Source: Prorocentrum cordatum (taxonomy: Eukaryota > Sar > Dinophyceae > Prorocentrales > Prorocentraceae). Taken from it: DNA of 64,000 nucleotides. This document shows positions 56,012 to 64,000 of this stretch, piece by piece. Position 1 is the first letter of the stretch; each line of letters begins with the position of its first letter. The position numbers were made by a program, and so were the translations under genes. The notes under the pieces were generated by a model that was not told the origin of the DNA, did not search any database, and was given only the letters and a program-made list of their open reading frames with translations. Location: assembly GCA_963575745.1 (NCBI GenBank), contig CAUYUJ010014753.1, positions 278,010 through 342,009 of the forward strand, read 5' to 3'.

Positions 56012-56400
56012 ATGGCTGCGGGCGCCCGCCCCGCCTCTGCGGGGCGGGGCGGGCCGCTGGCGCCCGCGGCGGCGCCGAGGGCGGCGCCGCGGCGCGCGGC
56101 GCGCGGCGGCCGCGCGGCGCCGCCGGCGCTGCTGCTGCCGCTGCTGCTGCTGCCGCTGCCGCGGCGGGGGCGGGCGTCGGCGGCCGCGGGCGTCGAGGAG
56201 CCGCCGGAGGCCCTGGAGGCGCGGGGCCAGCTGCCGGCGCTGCGCGTGGGCGGCCTGGGCCTCTCGAAGGTCTCGGGGCGGAGGCTGTCGGAGGTCCGCG
56301 CCGATGTCTTGGCATCGGCCCTGGGCGCCCTGCTGTCGTCCTCGTCGTCCTCGTCGTCCTCGTCGTCCTCGTCGTCCCCGTCCTTGTCTCACCCCCATGC
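56012..56400 (+). CDS. Candidate first exon of a secreted or membrane protein
   Basis: ATG at 56,012 in a GCCATGG context, seven bases after CCCCGCTGCAG, a plausible spliced-leader acceptor. The product starts Ala/Arg-rich and then has a hydrophobic core APPALLLPLLLLPLP followed by small residues (ASAAAG), as in a long signal peptide or anchor. EEPPEALEARGQLPALRVGG and RLSEVRADVLASALGALL follow. A (TCG)n-encoded Ser run and a family R end then take over at about 56,335-56,440, so the exon probably stops before 56,335. It is extremely GC-rich (about 80% by eye). Function unknown. Chance openness at this GC content is the main alternative. Confidence 0.3.
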
Positions 56401-57189
56401 GGCGCCGATCCGAGAAATCCGCGCGGACCTCCGAAGGCTTTTGTTGATGCCGTGCTGTGTTCCTCGATCAGGGCGCGTTGTGTCGCTAATGATAGTCGGC
56501 GCAGCGGCTGGCACGGAGCCCCCGTTATTCCCTGGTGAGGCAGCGTTCGGCGCGCCGTTGGGGCCTCTATCCATCCCAGGCCATTCCCAGACCCCGCGGG
56601 CGCAAAGCGTTACGTCACCAGGCCCCTCCTCCCCCCCCCGGCGGTGACGCCCGTCATGCAGGGAGGATCTCAGCAAAGAGGCTTCTTTCGGACGGCGCCA
56701 AGTACACCGACGCCGATCCTGGTTGGTCCCATCCTGGGCTTAACTCAAAGTGGGCAATGCGGATGGAGCCGGAGGCAAGGGACCCCTGCATCCTTCAATC
56801 TCGTGCGCACTCGCATCCTTGGCATTCTTGGCGCCAGCATCCTTGGCATCCTCGGGCGTTTCCTGAGGTGCCCTGCGTACTCACTCTCGCGCCTCTCGCC
56901 GACGTGTTGGCCATGCCAGGCAGGTGAGTGCACCGATCGTGGGCCCAGGACGAGACGGGCCTGGCTCCTGGATCGGTGCGAAGCTGGCGTCCTGAGGTCT
57001 TCCGCCTACGTGGCCCGTCGCTGGGCGGAGGGGACTGGAGCTACACCCACACCGCGGTGGGCCCAGACTACCAGGCCGCGACGTTTCGTCTTCATCTTCG
57101 CCCCCATTCCCAGTCCTCCTCCAACCCCTCCTGATCTTCTTGTGTTTCCTCTTCCTGTTGTTTCGCTCCTCCTGTCATCATGCTCATCC

Positions 57190-57500
57190 TTCTCCTTATC
57201 ATCCTGTGTTCCTCCTCCTCTTCCTCCTCCTCCCCCTCCTCCTCCCCTTCCTCCCCTCGTCTTCTTCCCCCTTGCCTCCAACCGTCTCATCCCCCTCCGC
57301 TTCTCGTCACTGGGTGCCTTCCCTCCTCGTCACTCCCCTCCCCTCACTCCTCTCCCTTCTCCCCTCCTCCTCACTCCTCTCCCTCCTCCTCCTCCTCCTC
57401 CTCTCTCCTCCTCCTCCTCCTCCTCCTCCTCCTCCCTCCTCCTCCTCCCCCTCTGTCTCCCTGCTTTACCCCCTCCCTCCCCTCCTCCCCCCATCGCCCC
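57190..57500 (+). repeat. CTCC-rich pyrimidine tract
   Basis: TCC/CCT-rich sequence with long pyrimidine runs. Confidence 0.9.
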
Positions 57501-57504
57501 TCCC

Positions 57505-57700
57505 GCTCTCCTCCCGCGGGGGCCGCCCGCGAGGAAAGCCCCGCGAGGAGGCTCGCGCTCGGCGACGCGCCGACGCTGGACGACCTCTCGGACGTGCCGT
57601 TCGGGTCGTACCTGACGCCGCGCGAGAGGCCCCGCCGTCCGCCTTCGGCCGTTCCTTCCAGAGATTCACTCAACGGCACCGTAACGGGTACTCACTAACG
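57505..57700 (+). CDS. Exon-like island after a pyrimidine tract
   Basis: One plus frame reads AREESPARRLALGDAPTLDD, LSDVPFGSYLTPRERPRRPP and ends at a TAA near 57,698. The phrase is non-repetitive and protein-like, and the long pyrimidine tract just upstream would suit a 3' splice site. It may belong with 56,012-56,330. No family recognised. Confidence 0.3.
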
Positions 57701-58255
57701 GGTACTTTGAATGGTTGCCGAAGGTTCCCGCTTTGAGGCCTTTGTCTTGCATTGCAGTTTTTTGCCCACATCGGGAAGGGCGGGGTTCGCTGGGTCACTG
57801 GCCAAAGTACCCGTTAGTGGAGTCCCCGTTTGAGGGGCGCTGATTCACGGTGTTCCAACCTTCTGTAGCCTTGATCACCAGGAAGAGTGTCGAGCACCAG
57901 CAAAAGTACCGAGACTCGAGGGCTCTCACGCGTCGGGCCCTGGGAGACACTCGTCCGACACTGTTTCGACACTGTTTCGACACTTTGCCGGGTGCTCGAC
58001 ATCATTTCCAGGATGCGGCCCTGAAGCACGATGGGAACAACATAACCAGAGATCCGAGGCTCCGAAAAAAGTTGGAACGCTTAGTTTTGGACAATGTTCG
58101 GCCTCCGGGGGGCCCTCAACGGGCCGGGGGACCGCCAGAGAAACGACTCAGGACGGCAACTTGACCCTGGGGACGACGTCCCGGCTTCCAGGGGCCCACG
58201 CATCGATAAGATTGGAGCGCCAAGTGCTTGGGCTTGCCTCTCTCCATCTATCCCC
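57700..58255. other. No gene supported
   Basis: Contains TAACGGGTACT words (57,681-57,705, and inverted at about 57,800-57,820) and a CACTGTTTCGACACTGTTTC duplication at 57,958-57,985. Confidence 0.45.
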
Positions 58256-58257
58256 AG

Positions 58258-58391
58258 GGCTTGGCATCGCTCGGACGTGTGCGTTGCTCTCGTTGAGGAC
58301 CATCGGAGAGCATCTGGACCCATCTTCGGACAAAAATACACGCACGAAACCCAAAAGTGCACGGGAAACGGATGTCCAAGCGATGGCAAGC
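58258..58391 (+). mobile_element. Family-K TIR element
   Basis: GCTTGGCATCGCTCGGACGT start and ATGTCCAAGCGATGGCAAGC end, with 12-bp perfect tips. No target duplication seen. Confidence 0.75.
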
Positions 58392-58759
58392 TGAGAGGCT
58401 GGGTGCCCTGCCCTTGGGCGCCTCCATCGACAGCCCTCGGGCGCTCGCAAAGGGGCCCCCCCCCGCGCCGCGACCTGGCGGCGCGCTCTCACACGCGATC
58501 TGCGGTGCGACGTGTGCTGGAGCCCCCCGCGCCTCGGGGCACAGCGGGGGGCACGTCGGAGGTCCGCCCGCGCGCGCCGCGCCCCGGCATCCCAGGCTGG
58601 GCCAGGGGCGAAAGAAGGACGTACATGCACATGAATCCACGCTGGTTTCGAGAGCACGCATTGCACAAATGTTCGTATAACGCGGCCGGTCTCGCGAATC
58701 GAGGGGCCGTGTTCATGTACATAGCTGGGCGCGTACGTCCTTTGTGGGCACGGCCTAGA

Positions 58760-58860
58760 TACATGGCCGCCTCCGGCGCCGGGAGGCGCCGGGAAAATCA
58801 GCTACGTGAGCTGATTCTCAAACCCCCCCTTTCGCTATCCCCCCCTGTCGCCCGACCCGA
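58760..58860 (+). mobile_element. Right half of the 195-bp introner family
   Basis: Matches 31,664-31,763 over 100 bp (TACATGGCCGCCTCCGGCGC, GAGCTGATTCTCAAACCCCC, CGCCCGACCCGA) with few changes. The left TIR is missing, so the copy is truncated. Confidence 0.85.
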
Positions 58861-59374
58861 TAAGACCCCTCTGCGGTCTGCGCGGCCTGTTTTTAGAGCA
58901 GGTACGTCTGGGACAGCCTTGCTTTCAAACGCCTGCTTGATGTTGTCAGAGCACTGCTTTTGTCCTTTGAGCACTGCTTCGTCCTAGGAAAACTGCACGG
59001 TAGGCCTAGGGGAATTCCGGGACGGTCGGCCCCTGCTCGACCCAGCGGGCACCGCCCTCGGTTGGCGCTTGTGCGATTCGGGATGACTCCGCGCGCGAGG
59101 TTGCCGGTGTGAGGTCGCGCGTGGCCGCCCTCTTTTTCCCATGGGGTGTGCTGCGCTGATGGTGGCCTGCACGTGTCACATGGCGTGAGGCGTAAGGTCG
59201 TCGCGTCGCGGTGCTCTCGATCGCCGTCTTCCTCCTCGTCCTCCTCTCCCTCGTCCCTTTCGTGCGTGTCCTCGTCCTGTTTCCGTAGCCGCTTTACCTC
59301 AAGATGTTTTTTTGTCCGTGGCAGAGCACTAATGCCGCTAGTCCGCCTCCATTCCCGCCTCCCGTGTCCCAGTC

Positions 59375-59827
59375 ATGGTGCTGCAGCCGCCGCGACCCCG
59401 CATCGTGTTGCGCGGCCTTCGCCGAGGGGCGTTGACCTGCGGGCGATGCGGCGCAAGCGCGCAGTGGGCGTGCAGCAGCAAATGCGCCTGCGGCAACGAC
59501 GCCCCCGCCCGCATCCGCCAGGCAGGATGGGACAATCTCAAGCTGTGGGGTAAGAACTCCTTCGAGAGGCGGAGGGACCCTGCTCGACCTCCTCGCAGGC
59601 CTAAGGTCGGCCCCGACCGCGGCAAGGGTTTGGTGAGAAGCAGGCATCCCGGCCATGGCCCCAGGTCGTCAAGGCTGATCCAGTGGCGGCCGCGCCGAAA
59701 ATTGACGCCAGGGAATATGACAATCGTACCAAAAGTTCTGTTCAAGTGGTGTGTTCAGAGAGGCCTCGATCCAATTTTTCCGTCTGGCGAGCTGAGGCGT
59801 TTCGAAAGCCGTGGCAGTCCAAGGTAA
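59375..59827 (+). CDS. Cys-rich N-terminal ORF, possible retroelement or unknown protein
   Basis: ATG-initiated, 150 codons. Residues 17-45 read RGALTCGRCGASAQWACSSK then CACGNDAPARIRQAGW: a CxxC...C...CxC cluster with an aromatic between, resembling a small zinc ribbon. The rest is basic (RRDPARPPRRPKVG, WRPRRKLTPGN) and ends FPSGELRRFESRGSPR. Repeat I lies upstream (58,880-59,020). Basic proteins with a leading Cys ribbon occur in dinoflagellate retroelement ORFs, but no endonuclease or reverse transcriptase is visible within the window, so this is a suggestion only. Confidence 0.35.
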   Translation: MVLQPPRPRIVLRGLRRGALTCGRCGASAQWACSSKCACGNDAPARIRQAGWDNLKLWGKNSFERRRDPARPPRRPKVGPDRGKGLVRSRHPGHGPRSSRLIQWRPRRKLTPGNMTIVPKVLFKWCVQRGLDPIFPSGELRRFESRGSPR

Positions 59828-60084
59828 ACGCCACCAGGAAGAAACATAAAGAACTATGACCTTCTGCGGCGGTTTACCGCCGAGCCACGCAGGCCGAGAA
59901 CAAGGTAAGATGTTCCCTTGGCCGCGTGGCTGAAGAGATGGATGGACAGGAGGAGCAGCGCAAGAAGTCGCAGGATACGATCGCCGAACAGAAAGTTACA
60001 CCTGCAATTGAGAAAGCAGTAGTGGCAACTCTGTAGAAGGAGGTCAGGCAGAATGCCCACATTGTTAGAGGAGGAGACGAATCC

Positions 60085-63000
60085 ATGACCCCAGCCTCGG
60101 CCTCATCAGCGAACGCAGCTGACGTCCGCAACGTCAAGCCAGAGAAGATCGATGACCGAGATCTCAAGAGTTTCATTGGCACACATGCATGGGCCACGCT
60201 GCGCGAGCTGCTCTCGCTCAGGATCCCCGTGCCTGGTGACACTGATGAACCGATGGGTGCTAAAAAGATGATGGTAATCCTGAAAATGGCAAACTTGGGA
60301 TGGGCAGCTCCAGCGCAGCTGGCCGGAACCCCAGGCGCGGTTTTGACGGCGCGGGGCCAGCAGGGCAGCAGGCCCTGAGCGAGCACGGAAAGACAGCCAG
60401 CGTCGAGGAGTTCGTTGCGAAGCCCCGCGGGTTCGGGAAGAACCACGAGATGGGTGACGGCATCTTGTTATCTGGCATCAGGTTATGCCGTGGTGGAGTG
60501 CGCGCTCAAACCCCGGCTACCCCCCGAGGCACTTGCACGTTCGCTACCTTCAACGCCAGTAGAAGCACGTTTACGTGAAAGGATATGATCCAATGAACCG
60601 CAAACCACGGCGCGTTAATCCAGGAGGCCGGTTTACCAGCCGAAATTGGGAGTCGTTGAACAGCTGGGCTGCCAACAGAGGATGGGAAGTTCCAGCGGCA
60701 CCTGCGCGCCCGACGGCGGGATCCGCACCATCAATGGGGGGTCGCCCGACGGCGGGATCCGGGCCATCAAGGGGAGTCGCCGTTTTGCCGCGGCACGACT
60801 TCGGGCTCTGCCCCCATCGGGGTGGTCAACTGATTTTCGATTGCAGGTTGCATCGCGTGCTGAATGGCACGCAAGCACGGCCCAGTCCGTCTGTCTCGAA
60901 CGCACAACTGCGGGGCCCCATCGGCGCCAGTGGCGTGGATGTTGAAGCGATGGCAGCAGATGGAAGGATTACGTCACTCGCCAGTACCACATGCACTACC
61001 GGCGGCGACTAACGCATGACGGGTCCTGATCTGGAGGGGTCTGAATTTGCCGGGTTGACTGCGTCTGCATTGGCGATCCCAGATCCAGTCGCCAGCAGCG
61101 GAGGATCTGGATGCTTAGCGGTGCTACGTTGAGGGGGCACTAGGGGAGTGCAGGCGCAGTCTAGCCGGCACAGGGAGGCCCGCCGCCCTGTTCTCGTCAA
61201 GTTCGTCGGCAACAGGCGCGCGATGCAGCGCGTCAATACTCGGTCGCGACGCGGCCCACGCGCGAGCCCCCCACCCACCTCCAGGTCCGCTCACGACGCC
61301 GATCGATTGGTCCACATGCGCTGCTCTTGCAGACATGGCCGCGCGGGTGGCCAGCGGTGCCCCCTGCGGTCCAGCCGCGGCATGGGCGGTTACTTCCAGC
61401 GTCTACGTTAAGCTCGCATTAGGCGTGGCCGATCTTGTCGCCAGATACGCCGGCATCGATATAAGGGGGCGTCGGGGCACGCGTCAGAAATCTCAAGACT
61501 CGACGGGCGACTGCCGACTGCCACAGACCACAGAGCAAAGATGGCAGCGCATAAGGCAGATGCTGATCATCATCGCGAAGTTGCGAGCGAAGCCTAAGAT
61601 GATGGCCGATGTCGGAAGAAGCCGCACAGCTTGTCTGCGACGCCCACCGCGGCGCCAGCCTCAGTGGGCGGCATGACAGCGCGGCGCAGCAAGCCGAGCA
61701 TGAGATATTTCAGAATCCACTGGGGCCCACCCGCATCCATAGTTTCTCGACCGACATCGACGAGGACATAGAGCTCAACATCAACGGTCGGGAGAAGGAC
61801 GCGGATGCTTCGAGGAACGAGCGGTGCCAAACAGCAGCCAGCGGAGGAGCTCGACCTCTACGTCGCCCGACGAAGTTGCGTACCACGTCGGCCCCAGCGG
61901 CTGCAATTGGCGCCCCGCCAGGGGGCCCGATCATCATTGACAAGTGGGTGGTCGAGCTGCATCGAAAGCTGCGGGGCGCCGAGTCTGCCGCATTTTCAGC
62001 AGGATACCCCCCCGGCAGAAGCAGCTGCTCAATGCTGGATCCAGATGCGACGCGCAAAGTAGCAAGGAGTGTCCCCGCAGGAACATCAGCTAGCCCGGTC
62101 AACCCCCACCAAAGGGACGCGGACCGACTGGATGATGACGGACTCAGCGCGCTGGCAGCGATTTAGAAGGCATCGGAAACAGTGGGCGCATTGCCGAAGC
62201 AGCTCTGTATATGATGTTTTCTAGGAGTGCCAAACGGAGGCAGCAGGTTGCTTGTTCTACATGGCAGGCACACACCGCAGTTGGCAGCGAGCGAGACGTC
62301 CACCAGCACAGCACGCGCGCTAAGCGCTGGACACGCAATAGTGGGAGCTCCCACAGGGCGCCCCGCTGCCGTCTGCCCACGGGCGCGAGCCAGTCGTTCT
62401 GACCAGACCTGACACGTCAGAAGCGCGACGCGGTACTCGTGGCGGGTTGGTGAAAATATGACGAGACGATGCCGCTCGACGTTCTGCGCATCAAAAAATT
62501 GCGGCATGGCGCCCCAGCATGCTGGATGAAGATGTTTCCCATACGGCTGCGCCCGAGCATCATTCGCCTCGGCGAACATCTGAAGTTCATTGCGTGTTCG
62601 CTAGACTCGGACCCCCAACAGGCGACGCGCGCGCAGGCAGCTGTCGAGGCGAAGGCAGTGGACGCATTTGCCGACACCGTTGTTGCAAAGGCGCCTACGA
62701 TCGACGCCCAGAGCTACATCGACGGCGCGGGCCTCCACTGCGATGACAAGCTGGCCATCGCTGCGACATCGCAGTAGCTCGCGAATATGTTGCGAACACC
62801 TGGAGCTCGGTCGCACCTCGGCGCGGACGCAGCTGCTTGAGCCACCTGGAGGCGACCCAGAGCCAGAGACATTTTCGCGACCACGAGAAAAAGGATGCGC
62901 AATGTGAGAGCCATGCGACAGTGCTTCAGGAGCCCCATGGTGACCCCGTTTCGAAAGTTTCATCGCAATAAATTACCCTTGCAAGTTCTTCTGGAGTGGA

Positions 63001-63570
63001 GGTCTGTGGAATCAGTTTTTTCTTTTTTCCTGAATTGCTATTATCACACCAGCGACTCGCGTCTATTGCGGACCCACCCTCTCGCAGCGGCCCCCCTCTT
63101 TCAGCTAGGTTCGCTCGCAGCCGCGAGGCGTCGCCCCGGGGGCCCTGCACCAGACCCCAGCCATGGCCGAACACGTAGGCGCGGCTGTCCGCGGCCAGGT
63201 TGCGAGCAGGCCACCAGACCCAACATCAGAGCGCAAGGCCACCATCAGGGATGCCCAGCAGGACATCGCTCGGCAGTTTGTCTGTTTCGAATCAGTTTGC
63301 CGACGCCGGGCTCGGCGCCCAGAGGCCCGAGCCCCGCCCCCCCCTCGCTCAGTCTGCGGGTCGCGTCAAAGCCCACAGCTCACAGAAAGAGATCAGGCAG
63401 CTCGAAGGTGTAGATCGCTCGTTCGTCATAGAGGCCCACTCGTTTCCGCGCAGGCCGCTCAAAGCGGCAGCGCAGCTGGCATTCTTTGCAGCAAGCAGAG
63501 TTTGGGCCCCGGGCGCCCGCTGGCGGCGGAAGGAGCGCCTGACGGGGCACCCCCCGAGGGATTGATGTAA
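60085..63570 (+). pseudogene. Broken coding-like region, function unknown
   Basis: Non-repetitive DNA with protein-like segments in changing plus-strand frames. 60,085-60,300: VRNVKPEKIDDRDLKSFIGT, WATLRELLSLRIPVPGDTDE. 60,290-60,570: SEHGKTASVEEFVAKPRGFG. 61,800-62,010: PIIIDKWVVELHRKLRGAES. 62,470-62,775: MFPIRLRPSIIRLGEHLKFI, EAKAVDAFADTVVAKAPTID. 63,270-63,560: QKEIRQLEGVDRSFVIEAHS, RRPLKAAAQLAFFAASRVW. Intervening stops and frame changes are frequent. Either a multi-exon gene with introns I cannot place, or a decayed retroelement or gene continuing from 59,375. No domain recognised. Confidence 0.3.
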
Positions 63571-64000
63571 AGGCGCCCCAAGTATCTTGAGCCGGGTGTT
63601 TTCGAACTCTCTCGGCGATTCCTTCGCTGCCGTGGCGGGCCTGGTTATAAGCGAAGAGGTCCTTGGGATGGCGCGCCAGGGGATGCGCCCCTGTCGGCGG
63701 GCGGGAACGTGGCTGGACATGGCCGCCCCACTGTCACGGCTGCGCCATGACCCGCCCGACCCCGGGGACTTCGGCTTCCACGGCTGCGAGGGCGAGTTGC
63801 CCCCACCCGACAGGTCGGGGTCAGTAGATTTTAAGAATAGACCTCCCGGCCCGCCCGCCCGCCCTGCACGCCGCGGCCGCAAGACCCCCAAGCTCCCGAT
63901 ATTATCGGGCGCCCCTGCCCCCGACCGCCCTGCGCACCGCGGCCGCCAGACCCCCAGGCCCCCGATAATCCCCGGCAGCCCTGCCCCGCCCCCCCCCCGC
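63571..64000. repeat. GC-rich end with a duplicated ~63-bp sequence
   Basis: CGCGGCCGCAAGACCCCCAA, GCTCCCGATATTATCGGGCG (63,870-63,911) is followed by a second copy from about 63,937 (CGCGGCCGCCAGACCCCCAG, GCCCCCGATAATCCCC). 63,571-63,850 shows nothing I can call. Confidence 0.6.

Overview
This window looks like nuclear DNA from a dinoflagellate. The evidence is (i) a complete alpha-tubulin of the alveolate/dinoflagellate type at 9,035-11,111 whose single intron has no GT-AG, GC-AG or GA-AG boundary; (ii) a 22-nt match (20 of 22) to the dinoflagellate spliced leader at 20,850-20,871; (iii) very GC-rich DNA with few genes, packed with short dispersed inverted-repeat elements, (TCC)n/(GGA)n tracts and minisatellites; (iv) a decayed LINE-type reverse-transcriptase tail ending in a C2H2 finger. 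I cannot name the species. About 100 N's end at 46,616, so this is a scaffold with at least one gap.

Layout. 0-9 kb: repeats only, namely an 89-bp-unit composite repeat, long blocks of CTTGGGGCC-type degenerate repeats, a GGATGGCCCACTTGGGG minisatellite and a ~660-bp (TG)n tract, with one Cys-containing ORF fragment at 1.77-2.16 kb. 9.0-11.1 kb: alpha-tubulin, two exons. 11.2-28.5 kb: satellites, CTTGGGGCC blocks on both strands, several terminal-inverted-repeat (TIR) elements, the spliced-leader relic and a few exon-like islands. 28.9-32.6 kb, minus strand: a large non-repetitive coding remnant of unknown function, broken by several frameshifts and a stop, and interrupted by a 195-bp TIR element that would behave as a GT-AG intron. 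32.6-37 kb: unique DNA plus TIR elements. 37.0-38.3 kb, minus: LINE reverse-transcriptase remnant. 39.3-40.3 kb, minus: a plausible two-exon gene. 41-48 kb: palindromic element clusters, exon-like islands and the gap. 48.3-54.2 kb: array of ~0.75-0.85 kb repeat units. 54.3-55.2 kb: AT-richer DNA with two small ORFs. 55.9-57.7 kb: GC-rich exon-like segments. 59.3-63.6 kb, plus: broken coding-like sequence with a Cys-rich N-terminal motif.

The main biological theme is small TIR elements acting as introns (introners). The alpha-tubulin intron is a paralogue of repeat copies at about 4.59-5.1 kb and 17.75-18.38 kb. The 195-bp element at 31.57-31.76 kb has clean TIRs, a 5-bp target duplication and termini placed so that the duplication completes GT and AG splice sites. 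Two further TIR families (173-bp at 18.4 and 26.7 kb; ~200-bp at 46.7 kb) share the T...A ends and 5-bp duplications, and one has a paralogous empty site at 26.5 kb. Apart from alpha-tubulin, gene calls are tentative: there is no transcript evidence, and dinoflagellate splice sites cannot be predicted reliably by eye.
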